58,142 nt of DNA from Planococcus sp. CP5-4_YE (GTDB lineage Bacteria; Bacillota; Bacilli; Bacillales_A; Planococcaceae), in NCBI RefSeq assembly GCF_019042655.1, contig NZ_JAHPZO010000017.1, forward strand, positions 1-58,142, read 5' to 3'. Position 1 is the stretch's first letter; each line of letters starts with the position of its first letter. Made by a program: the position numbers and the translations under genes. Below, piece after piece: positions 49,913 to 58,142 of this stretch. The notes below the pieces were generated by a model, which saw only the letters and a list, made by a program, of their open reading frames with translations, was not told where the DNA came from and did not search any database.

Positions 49913-50797
49913 ATGAAAATTGCAGTGATTGGAGATTTGCATTTTCCTTCGGTAAAAGAGAGCTATGCGTTTATCCGGGAAGATCGGCAGTCGTTTTTCG
50001 AGTCTTTCATGGAACAGTTTTTCTCGATTCCCGCGGATCTGTATGTATCGATTGGTGATTTGACGAATTTCGGTTCAGCTGACGAATTGGAAGATATCTA
50101 CGCTATAATTCGTCACCATCAAAAACCGTTTGTCCACGTACTCGGCAACCATGATGTCTATGCCATGAACCGAAAAGATGTCCTCCATATCACACAGCAA
50201 GAGCGTTTTCATACGATTTCAACAGACCATGCCGTCTTGGCTTTTCTGGATACTGCCCAAGAACAAAATTACGAAGACTGGGGCGGAACCTTGGACCTTG
50301 TCCAACAACAATGGCTCGAAACAGTAGTCCAAGAATCCGGTGACCTGCCGCTTATCGTCTTCGGTCATCATCCCGTCCATGGAACGACCAAAAACTCCGA
50401 AAAAGAAAAACGCTGCATTGCGCCGGATATCCCGATGTGGGAATTGCTGAAACCCAAGCAGCGTGCTGGGCTGTATGTCAATGGGCACAACCATTACAAT
50501 TCCATCGCCGCCAGGGAACAATGGACCTTTCTCCAACTAGCGGCGGTCCTGGATGAACAAGCGGTGAGGATCATTGATGTATCCGAGTCCTTGATTGACA
50601 TCGATTACATTCCTTTAATGGATCCGAAATTAAAGTCGGCTGCACACACGATCGGTACAGCCATCGATCATTTTCAACTGAAGCCCCACCCGCTCGGCAC
50701 ACAGGCCGATGTGAAATACGCGATCCCGCTTTCGGCTTCATCGCCAATGGCTACTGGCTTGAGCTTGAATGACATAAAAAAGATGACGACGAAATAA
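49913..50797 (+). CDS. Calcineurin-like metallophosphoesterase
   Basis: The 294-residue protein shows the five-motif metallophosphoesterase site: GDLHFP (Asp8, His10), GDLTNFG, GNHDVY, GHHPVHG and GHNHYN. It starts MKIAVIGDLH; I choose ATG 49913, although the nearest AGGGAG is 13 nt upstream, and upstream in-frame TTG and ATG codons (49889, 49901, 49904) remain possible. Substrate (nucleotide, phosphoprotein or cyclic nucleotide) unknown. A terminator follows. Confidence 0.88.
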   Translation: MKIAVIGDLHFPSVKESYAFIREDRQSFFESFMEQFFSIPADLYVSIGDLTNFGSADELEDIYAIIRHHQKPFVHVLGNHDVYAMNRKDVLHITQQERFHTISTDHAVLAFLDTAQEQNYEDWGGTLDLVQQQWLETVVQESGDLPLIVFGHHPVHGTTKNSEKEKRCIAPDIPMWELLKPKQRAGLYVNGHNHYNSIAAREQWTFLQLAAVLDEQAVRIIDVSESLIDIDYIPLMDPKLKSAAHTIGTAIDHFQLKPHPLGTQADVKYAIPLSASSPMATGLSLNDIKKMTTK

Positions 50798-50827
50798 GGC
50801 CGGATTTTTTTGAATAATCGCCTTAAC

Positions 50828-50870
50828 AGCTGGCTCCCCCCTTTCTACATAATGGGAGCTAGCTTTTCTA
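50828..50870 (+). terminator. Intrinsic terminator
   Basis: AGCT(G)GCTCCC pairs with GGGAGC(T)AGCT around a 15-nt loop, then a T-rich run. Confidence 0.7.
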
Positions 50871-50931
50871 TGTTTATAGAAAGCGAATTGACTATAGAAA
50901 AAATAATTTTCAATTAATTGATCTCAGTACC

Positions 50932-50960
50932 TTGCATTGAACAATACTAGATGATATATT
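50932..50960 (+). promoter_or_regulatory. Probable promoter of the PadR operon
   Basis: TTGCAT (50932-50937), 17-nt spacer, TATATT (50955-50960). ATACTAG occurs at 50944-50950 and again about 40 bp downstream as a direct repeat flanking the start region; no ATGT/ACAT PadR box was found. Confidence 0.55.
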
Positions 50961-51014
50961 ATTCATTAATCACTACTGTTTATAAAATACTAGCTAAGAA
51001 AGGAGGAAATCCCA

Positions 51015-51338
51015 TTGAACATCCAGTTTAAAAAAGGCGTATTGAATTTATGTGTGCTGGTGCTGTTGGATAAACAGGACCGCTACGGCTATGAACTCGT
51101 CCAGAAAATCTCGAGCCGCATCGCCATCTCGGAAGGCGCCGTCTATCCCCTGCTCCGACGGCTCACAAAGGAAGGCTATTTCACCACCTACTTGCAGGAA
51201 TCAAGCGAAGGCCCGCCGCGGAAATATTACTCACTCACCGAACTCGGCCGGACGTATTTACAGGAACAGCTCGAAGAATGGAAAAGTTTCACGGATGGGG
51301 TCAACCAACTAATTGAAGAGGGTGTGCAAAATGACTGA
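51015..51338 (+). CDS. PadR-family transcriptional regulator
   Basis: A 107-residue winged-helix protein: GVLNLCVLVLLDKQDRYGYE, then ISEGAVYPLLRRLTKEGY and GPPRKYYSLTELGRTYL, the PadR signature. The start is TTG 51015 behind AAAGGAGGAA. Its stop overlaps the next start by 8 bp. PadR regulators paired with HAAS proteins repress envelope-stress operons and sense ligands through their C-terminal helix. Confidence 0.93.
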   Translation: MNIQFKKGVLNLCVLVLLDKQDRYGYELVQKISSRIAISEGAVYPLLRRLTKEGYFTTYLQESSEGPPRKYYSLTELGRTYLQEQLEEWKSFTDGVNQLIEEGVQND

Positions 51339-52362
51339 AAACCAATTTTTGCAAGAACTTGAAACAGCGTTGAAACAATTGCCGAAAGAAGAACAAAACG
51401 ATATTCTCCAGGACATCCGCGAGTATTTCGCGAACGGGCAGGCAGATGGCAAGACAGATAGCGAAATTGCCGATGAACTCGGCTCGCCACAAGAAATCGC
51501 CGATGAACTGATCGAGTCGTTTGATTTCAATCAAAACGACATCAGCACGGCGGCGAATGAACTGACGGAAGATAAATTCGATCAAGTCGACATACAGATT
51601 GATAACGGCATGCTTACCATCGGCCCTTCGGAAGACGGCAAGATGCATGCCGACATCACCGATAAAAGCTACCGCCAGCAGTTGTCTGTCGATATCCTCA
51701 ACCGGACGCTCGTCATCACCTTGAAAGAAGAGCCAAGAAAATGGGGTATCTTCAGCTTTACCGGCAGCATGAAATCACCAAAGCTCGACGTCCGCTTGCC
51801 AAAGAAACTGTATGACAAAATCCGAATCGATTCCGACCACGGCATGATCACTGGCGAGAGTCTCGACAGCCGCCAATTGTCCATCGAAACGGATAACGGC
51901 CGCATCGAACTCACGCAAATGAATGCGGATCAAGCAAGCGTCAAATCGGACAACGGCGATATCGAATTGGCACAGGTACTGGCGAAGAAACTGAAAGTCG
52001 GCACTGACAACGGACAGCTTCAGCTTCGCAACATCCAGGCAGATGAACTTGAAGTTTCAACGGACAATGGCGCTATTGACTTGAGAGATATCGAAAGCAA
52101 TGTGCGTGCGAAAACCGACAATGGGCTCATCCATTTGTCCACTGTCGACCTCGACCGGACGATCAGCCTCGAAGCCGATAACGGCGCAATTTCTGTGGAA
52201 ACACGAGTGAAGCCAACAAACGCAACGATCCGGGCGAATGTCGATTGGGGAACGGTTTCCGTGTTCGGCGTGAAAAACCGCCACAGCGTGTTCGGCAGCG
52301 GCGAGAATGTAGTGGATTTACAGTCGGATAATGGCAGCATTACGGTTGAATTGATAAATTGA
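51331..52362 (+). CDS. HAAS-domain protein with DUF4097 beta-strand repeats
   Basis: I start at ATG 51331 (343 residues). Residues 1-70 are a HAAS/DUF1700 helical domain: FLQELETALKQLPKEEQNDI, ADELGSPQEIADELIESF. The rest (about 80-343) is a DUF4097 beta helix with the repeating STDNGAIDL / KTDNGLIHL / EADNGAISV pattern. Unlike many HAAS proteins there is no membrane segment between the two parts. Location is probably cytosolic. Co-transcribed with PadR (8-bp overlap). Confidence 0.9.
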   Translation: MTENQFLQELETALKQLPKEEQNDILQDIREYFANGQADGKTDSEIADELGSPQEIADELIESFDFNQNDISTAANELTEDKFDQVDIQIDNGMLTIGPSEDGKMHADITDKSYRQQLSVDILNRTLVITLKEEPRKWGIFSFTGSMKSPKLDVRLPKKLYDKIRIDSDHGMITGESLDSRQLSIETDNGRIELTQMNADQASVKSDNGDIELAQVLAKKLKVGTDNGQLQLRNIQADELEVSTDNGAIDLRDIESNVRAKTDNGLIHLSTVDLDRTISLEADNGAISVETRVKPTNATIRANVDWGTVSVFGVKNRHSVFGSGENVVDLQSDNGSITVELIN

Positions 52363-52384
52363 ATAAGCGATTGATAAATGAATC

Positions 52385-52425
52385 GAAACCAGGCTCGGAA
52401 CTTCTCCCTTGCCTGGTTTTTTATT
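52385..52425 (+). terminator. Intrinsic terminator
   Basis: AACCAGGC pairs with GCCTGGTT around a 15-nt loop, then T6. Confidence 0.85.
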
Positions 52426-52513
52426 TTCGTACAGCCAAGCGCCCCCTCTGCATTCATCTCATTTGAAACCTTCTCTCTCCTCAACCGTACTCCTATACAA
52501 GAGGTGATGAATC

Positions 52514-54187
52514 GTGAGAAATAGAAAAGCAATTGCTTTAGTCATTTTCATTTTCCTGCTGCTCGTCCCGGTCCAGGCGTTTGCAGTTGATTTCGATATT
52601 ACGGAAGTGCAAATCGAGGCCCAGTTGAATGAAGACGGCACCGCGGATGTTACGGAGCAATTCACGTACGAATTCGAAGATGAGTTTAATGGGATCACAA
52701 GAAGCTTGATTCCAAAAGAAGGAACGTCGATCGAGGAGTTTACCGCGAGCGACAGCCGCCGGGACTTGGAAGTGGAAGTCGAAAACGGCCTGTACAAAAT
52801 CTACCGCTCCGGCAATGAAGGCGATACGATCCAAGTCGAGCTGAACTACCGGATCGTTGGGGCTGTCGAAAAGTTTGAAGACGGGGCCGAGTTCTACTGG
52901 CCGTTCTTTGATGCAAGCAACGAAAGCGAGTACGGCGATATGACGATTACAGTCATCCCGCCTGCCCCCGCATCGGAAACCGAAGTGCTCGGATATGGTG
53001 AGGCGTTTGATACAGCAAGCGTTACAGAAGACGGGACTGCGGTTTTTGATTTAGGCAATGTGCCAGCCGAAAAAAATGCGGACATCCGTGCCATTTTTGA
53101 ATCCGGATTGTTCCCTGCTGTCACAGCGCAAGACGGCACAGTGCGCGATGAGCTCGCGGATGACCGCGAAGAACTCGAAAATGAAGCAGCAGCGTTCGCC
53201 CGCAATCAGCAAATCGCAAAATCACTTGGGATTCCCGCCATTGCGATACTCGGTGCGCTACTCATCGGGCTCGTGCTATTTACTTGGCTGAAGGCATCAA
53301 GACGTAAACGGGAAGTCCGAAGCGGGACTTATGAATTTTTCGTTCCGGAAGATTCGATGAGCATTCCTGCACTGCTTCATTTCACGAATCCGACCTATGT
53401 AGCGGCGAACGGCATGTCGGCGGCGATTTTGGATTTGATGAGAAAAGGCAAAGTCCGCCAACTCTCGGAAGACCATTTTGCACTGGCCGACCGCAACACC
53501 GACCACCCGCACGAAGCGGTGCTGATCGGGCTATTGTTCGATACGATCGGAGACGGCCAGGAGTTCACGCTCGAAGAAGTGGAGATCTATACAAAAAATG
53601 AACTCAATCACGAAGATTACAATGCAGCAACCGCCGAGTGGAATAAAGAAGTAAAAGCCGAAGTAACGGCTCACGACTTTTATGAAAAACACAGCGGCCT
53701 ACGCTGGGCGGCCGGCAGCATGAGCGCGGTCTTCATCGGCCTCGCCATCGTTTCGGGCATTTACGGATTATTGCCCTGGATGGCCGCATCTATTGCGCTT
53801 GCGATGCTCGCTCTCGGATTTGCGATTGGCTATTCGCCGATTACGCGTGAAGGCCACCGGGTGCGCTATGAATGGCGCAGCATGCAAACCGCTATGGACA
53901 ACTTACCAACTAAGCAATGGGAGCAGTTAACGCCGGACGAAAAGCAGCGCGCTTATGCATACTTACTCGGCAGCGACCAGAAAACAGCCGAGCGAAAAGC
54001 GAATGCCTTTACAGCCGCTGAGCCGGCAAACGATGTCTCTGGCTTCGCGATAAACCCGGTCCTCATGACGGCTGTATTCGTTTCGGCCAGCACCACGACA
54101 AGTGCAACAGCCAGCGCAAGCGGCGGTGGAATGGCCGGAACTGGAGGCGGAGTCGGCGGCGGTGGCGGCGGCTCGGGCGCGTTTTAA
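52514..54187 (+). CDS. DUF2207-family membrane protein
   Basis: The 557-residue protein starts at GTG 52514 (GAGGTGATGAATC upstream). It has a signal peptide (to about residue 25), an extracellular DUF2207 domain (about 26-215, with FDITEVQIEAQLNEDGTADV), a membrane helix (LLIGLVLFTWLKAS), a cytoplasmic segment, two more helices near residues 400-440, and a Gly-rich tail (GGGVGGGGGGSGAF). This is the full layout of the family, found widely in Gram-positives; function unknown. Its C-terminal low-complexity tail is typical. Confidence 0.9.
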   Translation: MRNRKAIALVIFIFLLLVPVQAFAVDFDITEVQIEAQLNEDGTADVTEQFTYEFEDEFNGITRSLIPKEGTSIEEFTASDSRRDLEVEVENGLYKIYRSGNEGDTIQVELNYRIVGAVEKFEDGAEFYWPFFDASNESEYGDMTITVIPPAPASETEVLGYGEAFDTASVTEDGTAVFDLGNVPAEKNADIRAIFESGLFPAVTAQDGTVRDELADDREELENEAAAFARNQQIAKSLGIPAIAILGALLIGLVLFTWLKASRRKREVRSGTYEFFVPEDSMSIPALLHFTNPTYVAANGMSAAILDLMRKGKVRQLSEDHFALADRNTDHPHEAVLIGLLFDTIGDGQEFTLEEVEIYTKNELNHEDYNAATAEWNKEVKAEVTAHDFYEKHSGLRWAAGSMSAVFIGLAIVSGIYGLLPWMAASIALAMLALGFAIGYSPITREGHRVRYEWRSMQTAMDNLPTKQWEQLTPDEKQRAYAYLLGSDQKTAERKANAFTAAEPANDVSGFAINPVLMTAVFVSASTTTSATASASGGGMAGTGGGVGGGGGGSGAF

Positions 54188-54200
54188 GTTAAATATTTGA

Positions 54201-54238
54201 ACAAAAAGGAGGATGGCAGCTGCCATCCTCCTTTTGTT
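54201..54238. terminator. Bidirectional intrinsic terminator
   Basis: A nearly perfect palindrome centred on GGCAGCTGCC (arms about 54201-54219 and 54220-54238) with A and T ends, between converging genes; its edge touches the oppA-type stop codon. Confidence 0.88.
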
Positions 54239-55922
54239 ATTCTCTTCCTGAAATATACGCCCATTTATAGCTGAAGTCGCCAGTAAACGGATGCGTAATG
54301 ACATCGTGCACATACGGTTTTTGCAATGCCATGCTGCCGAATTGATACATATTGGCAATGGCTGCATCTTCTTCCACGAGGATTTTCTCAACTTCCGCTA
54401 ACGCTTGCCAGCGCTCTTCTGGCTTTAACGCAAGTTCGCCGTTTGCTTGTTCGAGTAATTCATCCACCTGCTCATTGGAATACGCCATCGTGTTTTGAGG
54501 TGATTCCGTCGCGAACAAATCAAGGAATGTGATCGGGTCTTGGAAATCAGGGCCCCAGCCTGTGCTTTGGATATCGTAATCCTGGGCTTCGTTTTTATCG
54601 AGCAGGACGTTGAATGGCACTTGGCTCATCTCAAGCGTCAAACCAGCCAGATTGCCTTCCATCTGGTCTTGCATATAGGCATCGATTTTTTTGGAAAGTT
54701 CCGTATCGCCGCTCAAGTACTCCAAGCTCACTTCCGTCAGCCCTTCTTCTTCCAAACCTTCTGTCCATAATGCTTTCGCTTCCTCAGCATTGAATTCCAT
54801 CATATCCCCATTGACGGTGCGGAAATCTTCATTACTCGCATCAAATGTGAACTCCGTTGGGACCAAGAAATCTGCCGGAATCGATCCGTTGGCGAGAACG
54901 ATATCCGCCAAATCCTGTTTATTAAACGACAGCGCCAAAGCTTTGCGTAATTTCGGATTCGCAAGTGGTGTCGATTCGCCTTCACGCTGTTGGTTGAATT
55001 GCAAATAATAAACAGACGGCTTCAATACGCGCACGACTTCTTCATCGTCTGCGTATTGCATGGCAAATTCGCCAGCCAAGCCGGCACGGTCCGCTTCCCC
55101 AGTCTCATATAAATTAACGCCAGTCCCTGGATCCGGAACGATATTGAATTCGACTGTATCCAATTTCACATTTTCCGCATCCCAGTATTCAGGGTTTTTC
55201 TCCAATTCCCACGACATCGCCGTAGCGTCCCAGTTTGTCAACGTGAACGGCCCATTCGATATCAGTTTGGATGAGTCCATGGCATAGTCATCTCCATGTT
55301 CAGTCACGTACGCTTCGTTCTGCGGGTAAAACGTTCCGAATGCCATCAAGGACAAGAAATAAGGAATTGGCCGTTCCAGCGTGACGACCAGTGTTTGATC
55401 GTCTTCCGCTTGGATGCCGAGTTCCGATTTATCCATTTCACCTGCCGCAATCGCCTCAGCATTTTTGATCGTTCCAGCCATCATATACGGCCCGTAAGTA
55501 GAGCCTGTTTCCGGATCGGCTGCACGCTGCCACGCAAAGACAAAATCATGCGCCGTCACAGGGGAGCCGTTAGACCAATTCGCATCACGCAATTTAAAGG
55601 TATAGCTCAAGCCGTCTTCGCTGATTTCAGGCTCGGCCGAAGCCATAGCTGGAATCGCCTTATTCTCCTGATCCAGGCGATACAAACCTTCGCCTGCATT
55701 GTTCAGCATAGTGAATGATACTGCATCGTCCGCCAACACGGAATCCATGGTCGGAACCCCAGACCCTGTCGTCAAGCGCAGTTCCTGGACACTGTCCAGT
55801 CCGTCTTGTTCTGCAGTACTTTCTGTATCTGTCGCAGTTTCCTGTTCCCCGCCGCATGCTGCGAGTATTACAGCCAAGCTGGCGATTATTGTCAAAGCCC
55901 AAGCTTTATTTCGTTTAATCAT
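54237..55922 (-). CDS. oppA: Oligopeptide ABC transporter substrate-binding lipoprotein
   Basis: The 561-residue protein is a cluster C (SBP_bac_5) binding protein: lipobox LAAC (Cys23), acidic linker, then VPTMDSVLADDAVSFTMLNN, YTFKLRDANWSNGSPVTAHD (family signature) and AFGTFYPQNEAY. It should bind peptides outside the membrane. The permease and ATPase genes are not adjacent, so it is an orphan. GGAGGATT precedes the ATG. Confidence 0.9.
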   Translation of the reverse strand: MIKRNKAWALTIIASLAVILAACGGEQETATDTESTAEQDGLDSVQELRLTTGSGVPTMDSVLADDAVSFTMLNNAGEGLYRLDQENKAIPAMASAEPEISEDGLSYTFKLRDANWSNGSPVTAHDFVFAWQRAADPETGSTYGPYMMAGTIKNAEAIAAGEMDKSELGIQAEDDQTLVVTLERPIPYFLSLMAFGTFYPQNEAYVTEHGDDYAMDSSKLISNGPFTLTNWDATAMSWELEKNPEYWDAENVKLDTVEFNIVPDPGTGVNLYETGEADRAGLAGEFAMQYADDEEVVRVLKPSVYYLQFNQQREGESTPLANPKLRKALALSFNKQDLADIVLANGSIPADFLVPTEFTFDASNEDFRTVNGDMMEFNAEEAKALWTEGLEEEGLTEVSLEYLSGDTELSKKIDAYMQDQMEGNLAGLTLEMSQVPFNVLLDKNEAQDYDIQSTGWGPDFQDPITFLDLFATESPQNTMAYSNEQVDELLEQANGELALKPEERWQALAEVEKILVEEDAAIANMYQFGSMALQKPYVHDVITHPFTGDFSYKWAYISGRE

Positions 55923-55966
55923 TGTAAATCCTCCTATACCTAACGCTCTAGTGCATTCCTCCCCCT

Positions 55967-55995
55967 ATTATATACAAGTAATGATTTTCTTTAAA
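55967..55995 (-). promoter_or_regulatory. Possible promoter of the oppA-type gene
   Basis: On the minus strand: TTTAAA (55990-55995), 17-nt spacer, perfect TATAAT (55967-55972). The -35 is weak. Confidence 0.5.
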
Positions 55996-56051
55996 AAAAT
56001 ATTAAATTTTGAATTTAATAGAATTGATATTATCACTTATTTGTTTCAAAA

Positions 56052-56080
56052 AAATAGGCCCTCCAATATCTGGAGAACCT
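56052..56080 (-). terminator. Intrinsic terminator of the kinase-like gene region
   Basis: AGG-CTCCA pairs with TGGAG-CCT around GATAT on the minus strand, with a T7 run, 3 bp beyond the stop of the shifted frame. Confidence 0.65.
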
Positions 56081-56082
56081 GT

Positions 56083-56272
56083 TCAAAGTGTTGAAGAAGT
56101 CCATGGACCACTGTAAATTAAACGAAGACTATTTTTTCTACATTTTAAATCCAATGTTCTATCTAAGTATTTGAGAAGCTTATGTCGTTCACTTTCCTCA
56201 AGCGGGAATCGAGCGATAAGCTTCGGATAATACGGCTTCTTGACTTTCTCGAAAACCGGTTGTTCGCTAAAA
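56083..56272 (-). pseudogene. Reading frame continuing the kinase-like gene after an apparent frameshift
   Basis: Directly after the stop of the kinase-like gene, the neighbouring frame is open for about 62 codons: NDFSEQPVFEKVKKPYYPKL, ARFPLEESERHKLLKYLDRT, RKNSLRLIYSGPWTSSTL. It lacks any start codon. Adding one A to the AAAA at the kinase stop joins the frames as RKNDFSEQ. The end is followed by a terminator, so this is coding-like sequence, probably the lost C-terminus of the same protein. A separate tiny gene is less likely. Confidence 0.5.
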
Positions 56273-56953
56273 TCATTTTCGGTAGTTTAGTTGCTTAGAC
56301 ACGATGCGCATGAATTCTTCAAATGAAGCAGAATAACGGTTCCAGTGGTGGTACCATTTGCGAATGGTGTCGAGCAACCAGAATGGAACGGGCTTGCCGT
56401 CGATAATCGGATAATATTCTTGATACGCTTTTTTCAAGTGCTCCCAGCGGAAATCGTTGCCGGGCTTGATGTACTCGGACACGTCGAGCAATTTCGCGCG
56501 CCCATCCTGCAAGATGATATTTTTTAAATGGATGTCCCGCGGGTTCAAGCCGATTTCGCGGATATAGTAGCGCGCTGTTTCCACATCCACGATGGCCTGT
56601 TCCGGCACGTACACGCCCTGTAGCAGGCAATCGAATAAGGTCGGGCCTTGCTCGAATTTCAACACGAGCATGCGCTCGTCTCTTCCGTAGCACGTCGAGA
56701 AATATACAGACTGCCCGATTTGTTCGTACACCTTCGCTTCGGCTTCGAGTTTGTCTTTTTTGCCTTTAGCGTATACTTTAAATGCATATTCCGGGAAGTT
56801 ATCGGACTGGAATACTGCGGCGTCCGTACCGACACCGATGCAACGATAGCCTTCTGCGATTCCAAGTATCGTGACCGGTTCATTATTGGGGTGTGCCGTC
56901 ACGGTTACCGTCGACAAGGCGTCCGCAGCAATCTTCCATTGATCTTGATTCAT
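56273..56953 (-). CDS. Protein-kinase-like (YbdM/YrzF-type) protein, possibly C-terminally truncated
   Basis: The 226-residue protein resembles small bacterial Ser/Thr kinases: a nucleotide loop GVGTDAAVFQS, the Lys59 in YAFKVY, a catalytic-loop-like NPRDIHLKNIIL and KLLDVSEY in place of HRDxxxxN/DFG. I start at ATG 56953 (GAGGAG upstream). Whether it phosphorylates anything is unknown, since the DFG Asp is present but its Phe/Gly are not. The frame ends in TGA where a one-base insertion would extend it by about 60 residues. Confidence 0.72.
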   Translation of the reverse strand: MNQDQWKIAADALSTVTVTAHPNNEPVTILGIAEGYRCIGVGTDAAVFQSDNFPEYAFKVYAKGKKDKLEAEAKVYEQIGQSVYFSTCYGRDERMLVLKFEQGPTLFDCLLQGVYVPEQAIVDVETARYYIREIGLNPRDIHLKNIILQDGRAKLLDVSEYIKPGNDFRWEHLKKAYQEYYPIIDGKPVPFWLLDTIRKWYHHWNRYSASFEEFMRIVSKQLNYRK

Positions 56954-56996
56954 GCCCATCTCTCCTCTGGTCATCAGCGCTTTGTTCCATTAAAAT

Positions 56997-57030
56997 AACG
57001 AACCGCCTGTTTGTTGGCAGTTCGTCTTTA
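56997..57030 (-). terminator. Intrinsic terminator of the iminopeptidase-like gene
   Basis: ACGAAC-GCC pairs with GGC-GTTCGT around TGTTTGTT; the U tract on the minus strand is weak. Confidence 0.6.
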
Positions 57031-57059
57031 TCATAGCATCAGTTTCACAATTAATCCCT

Positions 57060-57944
57060 TTACGCCCCTGGCTTCATTTCCTGGTGATTGACCCATTTGC
57101 GAACGGTTTCCACATAAGCTTCGGGTTCTTCGATTGACGGCATGTGCGAGCTGTTTTCGAACACGTGAAATTCCGCATCCGGCACGAGACTCGCATAAAG
57201 CTCTGTCGCTTCAGGTGTCGCTTCATCGTAACGGCCGCAAGTGAACAGGGCCGGAATGTCGATCTCATTCAAGCGCTCCGTCGCATCAAAATGCTTCAAG
57301 GTGCCAGTGACCGTGAATTCCGAAGCTCCCCACATATAATTGTAGATATCCGGGTTCAGCTGATCGAGATCTTCTGACAACTCATCTGGCCAAGGGTCGA
57401 CGCGGCACATATGGGTTTTGTAATACTGCATCATCGCTTGCTGGTAGTCGTCTGAATCGGTTGTTCCTCGGTTTTCGCTCTTCTCGATTGTCTTTTGTAC
57501 CTGTTCCGGAAATTGCTTTAAATAAGCGCGCTGGTCCTGCTCCCAGCGCTGCGCATCGAGTGCTGGCCCGGAGAACATGACACTGCGCACACCGCCCGGT
57601 TTCGTAAAGAGATAAGACGCAGCGAGCATCGTCCCCCAGGAATGGCCGAGCAGATGGACCTCTTCTAGCTCAAGCGCTTGGATCACTTGCCCGAGTTCTT
57701 CGACGTAGCGGTCTAATGTCCAAAGAGCTTTATCTTCCGGCCGGTCCGATTTTCCACAGCCAAGCTGGTCGTATTGGATGACCGGCCGCTCTGTCCCTAG
57801 TTGCCGCAGCGGGTCGCTATCGCTGCTTTTCATCCCCGGCCCCCCGTGCAAGAGCAAGAGCGGGATGCCTGGTCCTTTGCCGGTGATCCGGTACCATACC
57901 TTGCCCCCAGTCACGGGAATGAACCCTTCTTTTACATATTCCAT
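57060..57944 (-). CDS. Proline-iminopeptidase-family alpha/beta hydrolase
   Basis: The 294-residue protein has the family oxyanion motif LLLLHGGPGM, nucleophile Ser102 in LLGHSWGTML, Asp240 in CGRYDEATPE and His267 in NSSHMPSIEEPE. YDQLGCGKSDRP is also typical of the Pip (S33) family, which removes N-terminal proline from peptides; related amino-amidases share the motifs. GGAGG precedes the ATG by 11 nt. Transcribed alone at the right end of the window. Confidence 0.9.
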   Translation of the reverse strand: MEYVKEGFIPVTGGKVWYRITGKGPGIPLLLLHGGPGMKSSDSDPLRQLGTERPVIQYDQLGCGKSDRPEDKALWTLDRYVEELGQVIQALELEEVHLLGHSWGTMLAASYLFTKPGGVRSVMFSGPALDAQRWEQDQRAYLKQFPEQVQKTIEKSENRGTTDSDDYQQAMMQYYKTHMCRVDPWPDELSEDLDQLNPDIYNYMWGASEFTVTGTLKHFDATERLNEIDIPALFTCGRYDEATPEATELYASLVPDAEFHVFENSSHMPSIEEPEAYVETVRKWVNHQEMKPGA

Positions 57945-58028
57945 AAATACTTATGCCTCCTTTTTTTGCCTGTTAACAAGCATTTCTCCACCTTAGCAAA
58001 ATCCCCTTTATTTTCATGCCCCATAAGC

Positions 58029-58065
58029 AAAACCGCCACTCCTTTTCGGAATGGCGGTTTTTTTT
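58029..58065. terminator. Bidirectional intrinsic terminator
   Basis: AAACCGCCA(C)TCC pairs with GGA(A)TGGCGGTTT around TTTTC, with T runs on both strands. Confidence 0.85.
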
Positions 58066-58079
58066 CTATCTAATCGACC

Positions 58080-58142
58080 TTATTCTTCTTCCAGAAATCC
58101 ATTTTTCACGAGCCAATCATAAGCAAATACCGCTATCTAATC
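58080..58142 (-). pseudogene. C-terminal end of a gene at the window edge
   Basis: On the minus strand the frame ending at TAA 58080-58082 reads IAVFAYDWLVKNGFLEEE, which looks like a protein C-terminus followed by a terminator. An in-frame TAG lies at 58137-58139, so either the gene is broken or the reading starts just outside the window in another frame. Not enough sequence to decide. Confidence 0.3.

Noticed and set aside
1..58142. CRISPR arrays, tRNA or rRNA genes, prophage
   Set aside because: No spaced direct repeats, cloverleaf or rRNA sequence and no phage structural genes were seen on either strand.

Overview
The window looks like chromosomal DNA of a Gram-positive member of the Bacillales, most likely a Planococcaceae (Planococcus-like) bacterium. 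This placement is an inference from moderate G+C coding sequence with strong AGGAGG-type ribosome binding sites, frequent TTG/GTG starts, a T-box leader, a cobalamin riboswitch, LtaS, HAAS/PadR and FusB-type proteins, and many U-tracted intrinsic terminators. About 60 genes are called, with no tRNA, rRNA or CRISPR array.

Region 1 (1-7.1 kb) is visibly A+T-rich and accessory in character. It holds the 5' end of a bacterial hen1 RNA-repair methyltransferase at the left edge and a frameshifted small membrane gene. A wrecked IS256-type transposase follows, then a two-copy ~125 bp non-coding repeat (1396-1520 and 4571-4696). It also has a DUF3796/XRE pair whose ribosome binding site lies in a 22-bp hairpin arm, a membrane-anchored GNAT, an alpha/beta hydrolase, an RraB-family protein and small lipoproteins.

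Region 2 (7.1-16.6 kb) carries ferritin and a zinc-ribbon protein. A B12-riboswitch operon follows (PduO-like adenosyltransferase homologue plus BtuF but no BtuCD). Next come a minus-strand E1alpha/E1beta/lipoyl-PSBD operon lacking an E2 catalytic domain, a DUF2975/XRE/membrane operon, a T-box-controlled NhaC-family transporter (candidate specifier UAC, Tyr) and a DinB-fold protein. Region 3 (16.7-19.2 kb) has a second A+T-rich patch with an XRE regulator, an unknown 147-aa protein and a divergent GIY-YIG-like protein, then a DUF1643 protein.

Region 4 (19.2-31.7 kb) is metabolic: an Old Yellow Enzyme, a medium-chain reductase, an iron-dependent alcohol dehydrogenase, and the NAD de novo operon nadB-nadC-nadA divergent from a nifS-type desulfurase across a NiaR-like palindrome. 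A GntR/ABC operon with a 14-bp-arm operator, an acetamidase and a DUF998 protein follow. Region 5 (31.8-45.4 kb) has an LtaS-type synthase, a large SF1 helicase coupled to a winged-helix-like partner, an SDR, DUF1697, a rhodanese, an AI-2E permease, a FusB-type EF-G-binding protein, a stress flavoprotein and an epimerase.

Region 6 (45.4-58.1 kb) starts with a decayed SRPBCC gene. It continues with a class D sortase beside an Excalibur protein that ends in LPDTA, lipid/surface-related proteins, a PH-domain protein, a phosphoesterase, a PadR-HAAS/DUF4097-DUF2207 cluster, an OppA-type binding protein, a kinase-like gene that appears frameshifted near its end, and a proline-iminopeptidase-like hydrolase.
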